The notes under the pieces were generated by a model. That model had not been told where the DNA came from. It searched no databases and was given only the letters and a program-made list of their open reading frames with translations. From the NCBI GenBank assembly GCA_025163595.1, contig CP104100.1, positions 930,001 to 994,000 on the forward strand: a stretch of 64,000 nt of DNA. Reading direction: 5' to 3'. How positions within the stretch are numbered: the first letter of the stretch is position 1; each line of letters opens with the position of its first letter. The DNA is from Phaeobacter sp. G2 (GTDB lineage: Bacteria > Pseudomonadota > Alphaproteobacteria > Rhodobacterales > Rhodobacteraceae). A program made the position numbers and the translations under genes. Of the stretch, positions 8,130 through 16,368 are shown piece by piece.

Positions 8130-9485
8130 TTAGCGCACCGCCGAAAAGCCTGCGTCCAGGGCGGAAAGGATGCTCTGGACGTCTTGCGCGGTGAGAACCA
8201 GCGGGGGCGAAAGGATGATATTGGGGCCGGAAACGCGCACCATGGCACCGTTCTGGTAGGTCACTTCCTGCAAGGTGGCAGTGGTCTGTTTGTCGATTGG
8301 GCTCTTACTGGCGCGATCTGCCACCAGCTCCATGGCGCACATCAATCCATGGCCGCCACGGACATCGCCGATCAGCGTGTGTTTCTCTTGCAGAGCGAGC
8401 AGCCCCTGATGCAACTCCTGGCCACGGGCCGCTGCGTTCTCGGCCACATTCAGGCGCAGGGTTTCCTGCAGACAGGCAAGCGCGGCGGCGGCGCCGACCG
8501 GGTGGCCGGAATAGGTATAGCCATGGCCAATGGCCGCCCGCCCGGTTTTGTCCTGCTCAAACACCTCTGCCACCGCATCCGCGATCATCACCGCACCAAA
8601 GGGAAAATAGCCATTGGTGATGGCCTTGGCGGTGCACATGAAATCAGGCTGCACTCCCCAATGCCGCGACCCGGTCCAAGAGCCTGTGCGACCAAAGGCG
8701 GTGATGACCTCATCAGCAATCAGCAGGATGCCGTGCTTGCTGCAGATCTCACGCACCCCAGGCATGAAGCTTTCATGGGGCGGGATCACTCCGCCAGCGC
8801 CCAGGATCGGCTCCATGATAAAGGCCGCGATGGTGCCCGCCCCCTGAAAGGCGATCTCGTCTTCCAGGGCCTGCAGGCAGAGCTGCGCCAGCTTTGCGGG
8901 ATCGCTCTCGTGAAAAGGGTTGCGATAGGTATAAGGGGCCGGGATATGGTAGCAGCCGGGCAGCAGTGGTTCATACTGGGTACGGAAATTGGCATTGCCG
9001 TTGACCGAAGCCCCGCCCATGTGGGTGCCATGGTAGCCTTTTTTCAGGCTGAGGAATTTGGTCCGCCCGGCCTCGCCCCGGATTTTGTGATACTGCCGTG
9101 CCAGCCGCAGGGCGGTTTCCACCGAATCCGAACCGCCAGAGGTGAAAAAGGCACGGGTCAGCCCATCGGCAGCAAAAAAATCCTTCAGCACCTCGGCCAG
9201 CTGGATCACCTGATCATTACTGGTGCCGCGAAAGGTGGAATAATAGGGCAGTACATCCAGCTGGGCGGCAATGGCGTCCTTGACCGGTTGACAGGAAAAC
9301 CCAAGGTTAACGTTCCACAGCCCGCCCACGGCATCAATCACTTCGTGACCATCCACATCGCTGATCCGCACGCCGGAGGCGCCGGTGATGATGGTGGGCG
9401 GGTTGGCCTGGCTATCGGCGGGATGCGCCATGGGATGCCAGAGCGATTTGGCGTTATGTTCCTTGAGGAAATTTGAATCTTTCAT
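8130..9485 (-). CDS. Class III PLP-dependent aminotransferase
   Basis: A 451-residue fold-type I aminotransferase of the omega-amino acid/GABA/beta-alanine:pyruvate group. Visible are the cofactor loop SGGSDSVETA, the Asp that binds the pyridine nitrogen in ADEVITAFGRTG, and the Schiff-base lysine in TAKAITNGYFPFG. The start ATG 9485 is preceded by AGGAG at the right spacing. It moves an amino group from an omega-amine or omega-amino acid to pyruvate or 2-oxoglutarate, producing an aldehyde. The IclR regulator gene lies 60 bp upstream on the same strand, so the two may be one unit. The aldehyde dehydrogenase at 13543 could take the product. Exact substrate cannot be read from sequence. Confidence 0.88.
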   Translation of the reverse strand: MKDSNFLKEHNAKSLWHPMAHPADSQANPPTIITGASGVRISDVDGHEVIDAVGGLWNVNLGFSCQPVKDAIAAQLDVLPYYSTFRGTSNDQVIQLAEVLKDFFAADGLTRAFFTSGGSDSVETALRLARQYHKIRGEAGRTKFLSLKKGYHGTHMGGASVNGNANFRTQYEPLLPGCYHIPAPYTYRNPFHESDPAKLAQLCLQALEDEIAFQGAGTIAAFIMEPILGAGGVIPPHESFMPGVREICSKHGILLIADEVITAFGRTGSWTGSRHWGVQPDFMCTAKAITNGYFPFGAVMIADAVAEVFEQDKTGRAAIGHGYTYSGHPVGAAAALACLQETLRLNVAENAAARGQELHQGLLALQEKHTLIGDVRGGHGLMCAMELVADRASKSPIDKQTTATLQEVTYQNGAMVRVSGPNIILSPPLVLTAQDVQSILSALDAGFSAVR

Positions 9486-9545
9486 TGGCTAAACTCCTGA
9501 TCGGGTCCAGCGGGGGACCGGGGGTATCTTGAAAAAGGGCAGTGG

Positions 9546-10352
9546 TTACAGAGCCGCATCCTGCGGATAATCGGCGGGAGGGCTGCCTCCGATGCGATGG
9601 GTGAGGGAGGCCCCGGCCCTGCGCAGGGCGGTGCGAATAGTATCCTGTTGTTGCGGAGACATCCGTGAGGCAGGGGCGGCCACGGCAAGCGCCCCGAGCG
9701 CCTTATGGTCTGCACCAAAGATCGGCACCGCATGGGAGTGCACTTCCAGCTCAAAGCTGCCCAGGGTGTCCGCGATGCCAGTCTCGCGGATCTGGGTCAG
9801 TTTGGTGCGGATCTCATCAGGATCGACCAGCGTCTTGCTGGTATGCACTTTCAGCGGCTGCGCCAGCACCTGTTCGACAAAGTCCGGATCGGCATAGGCC
9901 AGGATCGCGAGGCCAGAGCTGGTAGCATGATAGGTCACGGTCTGGGCGTCATCCATGGTGACCTTGGTGGCATGGCGCGGCGAATAAGCGTGGCTGAGGG
10001 TCTGCACCCAGGTTTCATGCCCCAAGGACACATGGGTCGTCTCGCCGGTTTCATCGCTCAACTCGCGCAGGACACGGCGGGACACCGATAGGATCGGGGT
10101 TGAGGCTTCGCGCAGCGCTGCCAGGTGCAAAACCTGTGGCCCCAGCCGATAGGCGCGATCGTTTTCCCCCTGTTCAACAAAACCCGATTCTTGCAGCTCA
10201 CCCATAAGGCGATAGGCCGTCGCCTTGTTGATGCCCGAGAGGCGAGTGAGGTCGCTCAGGCCGATTTCGGTTCGGTCGGGAGCGAAAAAACTTAACAATG
10301 AAAGGGCTTTGCTGACAGTTCCCATATGCCGGTCCGAGCTCCGTTTGGCCAA
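9546..10352 (-). CDS. IclR-family transcriptional regulator
   Basis: A 268-residue regulator with an N-terminal winged helix (recognition part SGINKATAYRLMGELQ, residues about 40-55) and a C-terminal IclR effector domain containing conserved SSGLAILAY and a late FGADHKALGALAVAAP segment. IclR proteins usually control a neighbouring catabolic or transport operon in response to a small acid. Here the gene is divergent from tctC, and the gap between them carries a clean inverted repeat GGTTCA-N5-TGAACC. I infer control of the tctCBA-aldehyde dehydrogenase operon and perhaps of its own gene and the aminotransferase downstream. Confidence 0.88.
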   Translation of the reverse strand: MAKRSSDRHMGTVSKALSLLSFFAPDRTEIGLSDLTRLSGINKATAYRLMGELQESGFVEQGENDRAYRLGPQVLHLAALREASTPILSVSRRVLRELSDETGETTHVSLGHETWVQTLSHAYSPRHATKVTMDDAQTVTYHATSSGLAILAYADPDFVEQVLAQPLKVHTSKTLVDPDEIRTKLTQIRETGIADTLGSFELEVHSHAVPIFGADHKALGALAVAAPASRMSPQQQDTIRTALRRAGASLTHRIGGSPPADYPQDAAL

Positions 10353-10399
10353 TTGCGCGGCGAGAGTTTGGAAAAGAAAACTCCTGCGTTGATATTTTG

Positions 10400-10460
10400 T
10401 TGACAGATAAGCAAGCGGCCTGTCAATCTAAATTCAAACCAACGGTTCAAATAATGAACC
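10400..10460. promoter_or_regulatory. Putative IclR operator and tctC promoter
   Basis: In the IclR/tctC divergent gap there are two inverted repeats. One is TTGACAG-N14-CTGTCAA (10400-10427), whose first arm contains a good -35 box TTGACA. The other is GGTTCA-N5-TGAACC (10444-10460), lying 39 bp before the tctC start. The second has the form expected for an IclR-family site and would sit over the promoter or just downstream of it, suggesting repression of tctC. Confidence 0.5.
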
Positions 10461-10498
10461 AATCTTGCTGAAACCTCAGCACCAACCGGGAGACTGAA

Positions 10499-11443
10499 AT
10501 GAAACTGACCCATCTCGTGAAAGGCGCCGCTGCTGCTGCCGCTCTTGGCCTCAGCGCTGTGGCTGCGCAGGCGGAATATCCAGAAAAACCTGTAAGCTTT
10601 ATTGTGCCCTGGCCTCCTGGTGATCTGGAGGATGTGCTGACCCGCATGATCGCAGATGATTTTCAGGCCGAATACGGTGTGGCTGCTGCTGTGGTGAACA
10701 AACCCGGCGGTGGCGGTGGTCCCTTCCCTGGGGCAATCGAAGTGGCCAATGCGCCTGCGGATGGCTACACGGTTGGCTCTTTTGTGATCGGCGTGCCGGT
10801 GATGGGTCATCAGATTGATATCCCGCCGCTGACACCGGAAAAGTTCGACCCGCTGGGGATCTTCCTAACCTATCCCTTTGTCATCGCCACCTCGGCGGAT
10901 GCGCCCTATTCCTCGATGGAAGAGCTGGCCGCCTATGCCAAGGACAACGACGTGGCCCTGGGCCATTTTGGCGATGTGCTGACGCCGACGCAGGTGACCA
11001 AAGCCTTTGCCAAGAACGCAGGCTTTGAGTGGGGCTCGGATGCGGCTTTTGATGCGCTGGACTGCAATACCCTGGCCTCTGGCGATGCAGATGTGATCAA
11101 CACCACCCTGCAGCTGATCCTGCCCTGTCTGGATCAGGTCAAGGTTCTGGTCTCAATCACCGATGAACGTATCCCGCTGGTGCCCGACGCGCCCGCCATT
11201 GGTGAGCTGGACGCTGGTCTCAATATTGCCCTGTGGAACGGTCTGTTTGTCACCAAGGACACGCCGCAAGATGTGCGTGAAAAAATCATTGCCGTGGCGC
11301 AGAAAACCATGATGAGCGAACGGGCGCAGGCCGTGGCAGCGGAAACCGGAGCGCTGGTCTATTGGCAAAGCGCCCCCGACAGCGCCGCCCGCGTGGCGAC
11401 TGACATTGCCACCATGGCAAAAATCGGCTCGATCCTAGAGTAA
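10499..11443 (+). CDS. tctC: Tripartite tricarboxylate transporter substrate-binding protein
   Basis: A 314-residue periplasmic binding protein of the TctC/Bug family. It has an N-terminal signal peptide (LVKGAAAAAALGLSAVAAQA, cut after residue about 22) followed by the family start YPEKPVSFIVPWPPG and the NKPGGGGGPFPG ligand loop. It delivers a carboxylate or related ligand to the TctAB membrane complex, driven by an ion gradient. Two cysteines (LDCNTL and LPCLDQ) about 20 residues apart could form a disulfide. It heads the operon tctC-tctB-tctA-aldehyde dehydrogenase. A hairpin lies between it and tctB, a common way to keep more of the binding protein than of the permease. Ligand unknown. 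Confidence 0.9.
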   Translation: MKLTHLVKGAAAAAALGLSAVAAQAEYPEKPVSFIVPWPPGDLEDVLTRMIADDFQAEYGVAAAVVNKPGGGGGPFPGAIEVANAPADGYTVGSFVIGVPVMGHQIDIPPLTPEKFDPLGIFLTYPFVIATSADAPYSSMEELAAYAKDNDVALGHFGDVLTPTQVTKAFAKNAGFEWGSDAAFDALDCNTLASGDADVINTTLQLILPCLDQVKVLVSITDERIPLVPDAPAIGELDAGLNIALWNGLFVTKDTPQDVREKIIAVAQKTMMSERAQAVAAETGALVYWQSAPDSAARVATDIATMAKIGSILE

Positions 11444-11459
11444 TACTCCGCACCTTTTG

Positions 11460-11481
11460 CCGGGGCCAGAACTGGCCCCGG
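11460..11481 (+). terminator. Hairpin after the tctC binding-protein gene
   Basis: CCGGGGCCA-GAAC-TGGCCCCGG is a perfect 9-bp stem 17 bp after the tctC stop and before tctB. No T-run follows, so it probably protects the tctC mRNA 3' end or partly attenuates readthrough. Similar hairpins follow phnD and the TRAP binding-protein gene. Confidence 0.6.
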
Positions 11482-11512
11482 TTCCCGTTTCAGCGCGAAA
11501 AAGATCCTCCCA

Positions 11513-12043
11513 ATGACCACGGAACGAGAACGCCGCTTTGTCGGCCCCCGGCGCGGGCAGCTGGTATTTGCCCTTGTGTTTCTTACCCTCTCGGTGCTGC
11601 TTTTGGCGCTGATTGGTGAACAGACCACCTGGGTCAAAAAGGCCAAACTCTTTGCCCAGCCCCGGTTCTGGCCAGCCGTGAGCCTGGGCGGAATGGTGCT
11701 GCTTGGGGGTTTGCATTTTTACCACCTGCCCTGGCGGCGGGCCTCGCGCTATGACCTGTGGGAGACGCGGCAATGGGGGCGCAGCGCGGAATATGCGCTC
11801 TGGTTTATGGGCTATGTGCTTTTGGTTCCCATCATTGGCTATCTGCCCGTAACCCTGATTTTTGTCCCGTTGCTGGCGCGCCGTATGGGCTATCGCAGTA
11901 GGTTCATGATGGGAATTAGTCTCTGCTTTGCCCTGGCAGTTGTGCTGCTGTTCAAGGGCGTCCTGTCTGTCCGGATCCCTGGTGCACTGCTCTATGAGTA
12001 TCTGCCGGGGGCCCTGCGCAACTTCTTTATTCTCTACTTCTAG
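11513..12043 (+). CDS. tctB: Tripartite tricarboxylate transporter small permease
   Basis: A 176-residue membrane protein with four predicted membrane segments: residues about 17-36, 55-75, 95-135 (two short stretches around VLLVPIIGYLPVTLIF) and 145-160. This is the expected layout of TctB, the small subunit that pairs with TctA. Sequence in this family is poorly conserved, so the call rests on topology and on its place between tctC and tctA. The start ATG 11513 follows a weak ribosome site. It is separated from tctA by 15 bp, so the two are co-translated in practice. Confidence 0.8.
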   Translation: MTTERERRFVGPRRGQLVFALVFLTLSVLLLALIGEQTTWVKKAKLFAQPRFWPAVSLGGMVLLGGLHFYHLPWRRASRYDLWETRQWGRSAEYALWFMGYVLLVPIIGYLPVTLIFVPLLARRMGYRSRFMMGISLCFALAVVLLFKGVLSVRIPGALLYEYLPGALRNFFILYF

Positions 12044-12058
12044 TCCTCGGGGTTTTTG

Positions 12059-13678
12059 ATGGATCTTATCCTCTCTGCAATCGAAATCCTGATGCGCTGG
12101 GATGTGGCGTTGGCGCTGCTTGCGGGCTCTGTTGGTGGGGTGCTGATTGGCGCCATACCCGGCGTTGGCCCGGCGGTGGCAATTGCCATCCTGCTGCCGG
12201 CGACCTTTTCGATGGACCCGATTGTGGGCCTGACGGTGCTATTGGGGATCTATGGCTCCTCGATGTATGGCGGTGCCATCCCGGCGATCCTGATCAATAC
12301 ACCGGGCACCGCGGTGAATGCGCTGACCACCTATGATGGCTATCCGATGACCGCACGCGGTGAGCCGCGTCGGGCGCTGAGCCTGGCCTATTCTGCCAGC
12401 TTTTTTGGCGGTGTCTTCTCGGTGATCTGTCTGATCTTGTTTGCGCCGCTGCTGGCCAAGGTGGCGCCGATGTTTGGCAGCCGCGAGATCTTTTTGGCGG
12501 CCCTGCTGGGGTTGATCCTGGTGGTGGTGGCCCATCGGGGCCAGGCGCTGATCGCAGGTGCACTGGCCTGTCTGGGGGTTTTTCTCAACACCATCGGCAT
12601 GGAGCCGGTAAAATACACCCAACGCTACACCTTTGATCAGGATTTCCTGGGCAGCGGCGTGAACCTGATCGTGGTGGTTCTGGGATTATTTGCGCTAAGC
12701 CAGGCCTTTGTGTTGCTGATGGATGAGGACGAAAAAGTTCATATCACCAAGCTGCGCGGCGGCATGTTTCAGGGGCTGCGCGAGTTGGCGCGGCATCCTC
12801 GGGTCACTGCCGTTTCAGCCAGCTTTGGCGTTTTGATGGGAATGATCCCCGGGGTTGGTGAATTCACCGCTCAATTCATGTCCTACACCTATGCGCAAAA
12901 GTCATCAAAACGGCCGCAGGATTTTGGCAAGGGCTCCTCTGAGGGGCTGATCGCTGCCGAAACCGCCAATAACGCCGTGCCCGCCGCCGCGATGGTGCCG
13001 CTTTTGGCCCTGGGTATTCCCGGCGAGGCGCTGACAGCGATGATGCTCAGCGTGTTTTACGTGCATAACGTGGTGCCGGGGCCGGGGCTGTTTCAGAACG
13101 ACATGGATTTTGTCGTGGCGCTGTATTTGGCGTTGCTGATCCTGAATGTGCTGGTTCTGGGCTTTCTGCTCTTTGCCACTCGCGCCTTGGTGCAGGTGGT
13201 GAAGATCCCCAATCGCTTTCTGGGCGTCTGCATCCTGACGCTGAGCTTTGTGGGGGTGTATTCGCTGCGCAATTCCGCCACCGATTGCCTGATCGCGGCG
13301 GGCTTTGGTCTCTTTGGCTTTATCCTCAAACGCCTGTCCCTACCGGCGGTGCCGATCATCCTAGGCATGGTTCTGGGTGGCATTATGGAGGTCAAGCTGC
13401 GTTCGGGTATGGCCCGGGTCAAGGAGCCGCTGGATTTCATCGACCGACCGATATCGTTCATTCTTTTCATCATCATCATCTTGGTTCTGGCGAGTCATAT
13501 CCTGCGCGTCTGGCGCGACCGCAAAGAACTGAAGGAGGCCGAATGGCAGAACAAAACCGCATCAACCAGCTTCGGAAAGCTGATGTCGCGCCGCAAAAAC
13601 TCTTTCTTGAAGGATCGTGGGAAAGAGGTTCGGGGACGCCACTCGAAGTTACTTCGCCGATTGAAGGGGCTGTTCTAA
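12059..13678 (+). CDS. tctA: Tripartite tricarboxylate transporter large permease
   Basis: A 539-residue polytopic inner-membrane protein of the TctA family. Signature stretches are GSVGGVLIGAIPGVGPAVAI near the N-terminus, GIYGSSMYGGAIPAILINTP, and GMIPGVGEFTAQFMSYTYAQ in the second repeat, showing the two-fold repeat of the family. It forms the ion-coupled channel for the ligand of TctC. ATG 12059 is preferred over the adjacent TTG 12056. The odd feature is its end: the frame runs 136 bp into the following aldehyde dehydrogenase gene, giving about 45 extra, basic residues past the last membrane helix. Typical TctA proteins end near residue 495-505, so the original stop was probably lost here. 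Confidence 0.9.
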   Translation: MDLILSAIEILMRWDVALALLAGSVGGVLIGAIPGVGPAVAIAILLPATFSMDPIVGLTVLLGIYGSSMYGGAIPAILINTPGTAVNALTTYDGYPMTARGEPRRALSLAYSASFFGGVFSVICLILFAPLLAKVAPMFGSREIFLAALLGLILVVVAHRGQALIAGALACLGVFLNTIGMEPVKYTQRYTFDQDFLGSGVNLIVVVLGLFALSQAFVLLMDEDEKVHITKLRGGMFQGLRELARHPRVTAVSASFGVLMGMIPGVGEFTAQFMSYTYAQKSSKRPQDFGKGSSEGLIAAETANNAVPAAAMVPLLALGIPGEALTAMMLSVFYVHNVVPGPGLFQNDMDFVVALYLALLILNVLVLGFLLFATRALVQVVKIPNRFLGVCILTLSFVGVYSLRNSATDCLIAAGFGLFGFILKRLSLPAVPIILGMVLGGIMEVKLRSGMARVKEPLDFIDRPISFILFIIIILVLASHILRVWRDRKELKEAEWQNKTASTSFGKLMSRRKNSFLKDRGKEVRGRHSKLLRRLKGLF

Positions 13679-15027
13679 CCACGCTTGAGGGCGCCTCTGC
13701 ATCAGATGTTGAACGCGCTGTCGCTTCGGCGCGGCGGGCCTATGACGATGGCCGCTGGGCGGGGCAGTCCCCCGCCGCACGCAAGAAAGTGTTGCACCGC
13801 ATCGCTGACCGTATTGAGGCCGAAGCGGTGGAGCTGGCGGTGCTGGGTGTGCGCGACAATGGCACCGAATTCAACATGGCGCTGAAGGCCGAACCAGGTT
13901 CGGCTGCCGGCACCTTTCGCTATTACGCCGAAGCCCTGGATAAGGTTGCGGGCGAGGTAGCACCGACGCAGCCGGATGTGCTGGGGCTGGTGCATCGCAC
14001 GCCTGTCGGGGTAGTGGGCGCCATTGTGCCCTGGAACTTTCCGCTGATGATTGGCGCCTGGAAGCTGGCACCGGCTTTGGCGATGGGCAATTCGGTGGTG
14101 CTGAAACCGGCGGAAACAGCCTCGTTGACGCTGTTGCGCCTGGCGCAGATCTGCGTCGAATGTGGCCTGCCGGATGGGGTGTTCAACGTGGTCACAGGCA
14201 GCGGCGCCGAGACCGGCGCCGCCTTGGCGATGTCCATGGGCGTCGATGTGCTGACCTTTACCGGATCGGGCGGCACCGGGCGCAAACTGCTGGAGGCCTC
14301 GGCGCAGTCCAATCTGAAACGCTGCTATTTGGAACTGGGCGGGAAATCCCCCAATATCGTCTTTGGCGACGCGCCGGATTTGCAAAAGGCGGCCCGGGTT
14401 TCCGCCATGGGAATTTTCCGCAACTCTGGCCAGGTCTGTGTGGCGGGATCGCGTCTGCTGGTTGAGGCCTCGGTACATGATGAGTTTGTCGCCCTGCTAA
14501 AGGCCGAGGCCGAGGCCCTGCGGGTGGGCGATCCACTGGATCTGGGCAATCAGATTGGCGCGGTGAACTCGGAAGAACAGCTGCGGCGCAATCTGTCCTT
14601 TATGGATATGGCCCGCGCGGAGGGCGGTCAGGTGATCACCGGAGGCGCGCGCATTCTGGCAGAGACCGGAGGCAGCTATATGGCGCCAACCATCGTCACT
14701 CATGTGGCACGCGATCATGCCCTGTTCCAGCGCGAGGTTTTTGGCCCGGTATTGTCGGTCACAAAGTTTGAGACCGAGGCCGAGGCCGTGAGCCTGGCAA
14801 ATGCCACGGATTTTGGCCTCGCCGCTGGGGTCTGGACTGCGGATCTGTCGCGGGCCCATCGTATGGTCGCGGCTATCCGGGCCGGGGTTGTGCATGTGAA
14901 CACCTATGGGGGGGCGGATAATACGGTGCCTTTGGGCGGTGTTGGGCAATCTGGCAATGGCCATGACAAATCCCTGCATGCGCTTGATAAATATGTTGAT
15001 CTGAAGACGGCCTGGATTCAGTTGTGA
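13543..15027 (+). CDS. NAD(P)-dependent aldehyde dehydrogenase
   Basis: A 494-residue aldehyde dehydrogenase of the betaine-aldehyde/gamma-aminobutyraldehyde branch. Visible are VPWNFPLMIGAWK (cofactor), TFTGSGGTG, the general base Glu in LELGGKSPNIV, the nucleophile Cys in NSGQVCVAGSR, and EVFGPVLSV. It oxidises an aldehyde to the acid in the cytoplasm. The start ATG 13543 is fixed by AAGGAGG at 13532-13538 and by homology from residue 20. It lies inside the 3' end of tctA in another frame. Position in the transporter operon suggests it acts on a product of the imported compound, and it may take the aldehyde made by the aminotransferase at 8130-9485. A hairpin and repeat copy B follow the stop. 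Confidence 0.92.
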   Translation: MAEQNRINQLRKADVAPQKLFLEGSWERGSGTPLEVTSPIEGAVLTTLEGASASDVERAVASARRAYDDGRWAGQSPAARKKVLHRIADRIEAEAVELAVLGVRDNGTEFNMALKAEPGSAAGTFRYYAEALDKVAGEVAPTQPDVLGLVHRTPVGVVGAIVPWNFPLMIGAWKLAPALAMGNSVVLKPAETASLTLLRLAQICVECGLPDGVFNVVTGSGAETGAALAMSMGVDVLTFTGSGGTGRKLLEASAQSNLKRCYLELGGKSPNIVFGDAPDLQKAARVSAMGIFRNSGQVCVAGSRLLVEASVHDEFVALLKAEAEALRVGDPLDLGNQIGAVNSEEQLRRNLSFMDMARAEGGQVITGGARILAETGGSYMAPTIVTHVARDHALFQREVFGPVLSVTKFETEAEAVSLANATDFGLAAGVWTADLSRAHRMVAAIRAGVVHVNTYGGADNTVPLGGVGQSGNGHDKSLHALDKYVDLKTAWIQL

Positions 15028-15039
15028 GGGATGTTGTGA

Positions 15040-15064
15040 ACAGGTTTTGCAGTGCAAAACCTGT
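15040..15064 (+). terminator. Perfect hairpin after the aldehyde dehydrogenase gene
   Basis: ACAGGTTTTGC-AGT-GCAAAACCTGT is a perfect 11-bp stem with a 3-base loop, 12 bp after the stop. It is followed by repeat copy B rather than a T-run. It marks the likely 3' end of the tctCBA-aldehyde dehydrogenase transcript. Confidence 0.6.
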
Positions 15065-15066
15065 GG

Positions 15067-15099
15067 CCTCCGGCGGAGGTATTTGGAGTAAGATGAAAG
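15067..15099 (+). repeat. Copy B of the hairpin-plus-tail repeat
   Basis: CCTCC-GGC-GGAGG (15067-15079) is followed by TATTTGGAGTAAGATGAAAG. It directly follows the hairpin after the aldehyde dehydrogenase and precedes the UPF0261 gene. The tail matches copies C and D closely. Confidence 0.65.
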
Positions 15100-15129
15100 C
15101 GGGGGCGCCTTGGGCGTTGGGAGGGTGAG

Positions 15130-16368
15130 ATGGTGGCTGTAAAAACAATTCTGGTCGCAGGGACCTATGATACCAAAGATGATGAGCTGCATTATCTGGC
15201 GGAGATTATTCATGGCCAGGGCGGTCGGGTCTTGTCGATGGACGTGAGCGTCCTGGGGGATCCCAGCCGGCCTACAGATGTCAGCAAGCATCAAGTGGCC
15301 GAGGCAGGGGGCAGCTCAATTGAGGCGGCAATTGGCGCGGGTGATGAGAATACCGCGATGCAGATCATGGGCAGCGGTGCGGCGGCTAAGGCGTTGGAAC
15401 TGTACCGTGCGGGAAGCATTCACGGGGTTGTGGTCTTGGGGGGGACTATGGGGACGGATCTGGCGCTGGATCTCTGCGCTGCCCTGCCCCTGGGGGTGCC
15501 CAAATATGTGGTCTCTACGGTTGCGTTTTCGCCGCTCCTGCCGCCGGAGCGGATCCCGGCGGATGTGCAGATGATTCTCTGGTCAGGCGGTCTTTATGGA
15601 TTGAATTCGATCTGCAAGGCGGCGCTGAGCCAGGCTGCCGGGGCGGTCTTGGGGGCGGCGCGCGCTGTCGAAGCGCCGCGCCGGGAGCGGCCGTTGATTG
15701 GCATGACCTCCTTTGGGAAAACGGTACTGCGTTACATGGTGACGTTGAAACCTGCATTGGAGGCCCGAGGCTTTGAGGTGGCGGTCTTTCATGCCACCGG
15801 TATGGGGGGGCGCGCCTTTGAAAGCCTGTCCCGTGAGGGGGCTTTTGCGGCGGTAATGGATTTTGCGCCACAGGAGGTTTCTAACCACATGTTTGGCGGG
15901 CTCTCGGCGGGGGCGGACCGGCTGACCAATGCAGGCCAGTCGGGTACTCCGCAATTGGTGGCTCCGGGCTGTTACGATCTGGTGGATTTTGTCGGATGGC
16001 AGGCCGTTCCCCCGCAGATTGAGGGGCGTCCGACCCATGCGCATAACCGGCTGTTGTCTTCTGCGGTGCTCGAACCGGGGGAGCGTCGCGCTGTGGCGAA
16101 GAGCCTGTGCGATAAGCTGTCGCAGGCGCAAGCTCCGGTGGCGTTTGTGCTGCCAAACCAGGGCTGTAACGAATGGGATCGTCCGGGCGGCGAACTGCAT
16201 GATGCTGAGGGGCTTGCGGCTTTTTGTGATGAGATCCGCAGCCTCTGTCCTGACACCGTGGCGCTGCATGAGCTGGATTGCCACATCAACGATGCGGCAT
16301 TTTGTGACCGGGTGTTGGAGATCTTTGACGGGTGGATGGCAAGCGGCCTGGTGCGCGCGACGGCGTAG
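15130..16368 (+). CDS. UPF0261 / Tm-1-like ATP-binding domain protein
   Basis: A 412-residue protein of the UPF0261 family, whose N-terminal half is related to the ATP-binding inhibitor domain of the plant Tm-1 protein. Visible family stretches are GTYDTKDDELHYL at the N-terminus, GGTMGTDLALDL, VFHATGMGGRAFE and the late LPNQGCNEWDRPGG. The biochemical role of bacterial members is not established to my knowledge. They commonly sit beside a TIM-barrel phosphoenolpyruvate-hydrolase-like partner; no such partner is next to it here. It lies 102 bp after the aldehyde dehydrogenase, behind a hairpin and repeat, with its own good ribosome site (GGGAGGGTGAG). It may still be read from the tct operon. 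Confidence 0.8.
   Translation: MVAVKTILVAGTYDTKDDELHYLAEIIHGQGGRVLSMDVSVLGDPSRPTDVSKHQVAEAGGSSIEAAIGAGDENTAMQIMGSGAAAKALELYRAGSIHGVVVLGGTMGTDLALDLCAALPLGVPKYVVSTVAFSPLLPPERIPADVQMILWSGGLYGLNSICKAALSQAAGAVLGAARAVEAPRRERPLIGMTSFGKTVLRYMVTLKPALEARGFEVAVFHATGMGGRAFESLSREGAFAAVMDFAPQEVSNHMFGGLSAGADRLTNAGQSGTPQLVAPGCYDLVDFVGWQAVPPQIEGRPTHAHNRLLSSAVLEPGERRAVAKSLCDKLSQAQAPVAFVLPNQGCNEWDRPGGELHDAEGLAAFCDEIRSLCPDTVALHELDCHINDAAFCDRVLEIFDGWMASGLVRATA

Noticed and set aside
8085..9476. 463-codon open frame on the plus strand opposite the aminotransferase gene
   Set aside because: It mirrors a well-conserved aminotransferase; the translation has no family motifs and is rich in His, Gln and Gly as expected for antisense of GC-rich codons.
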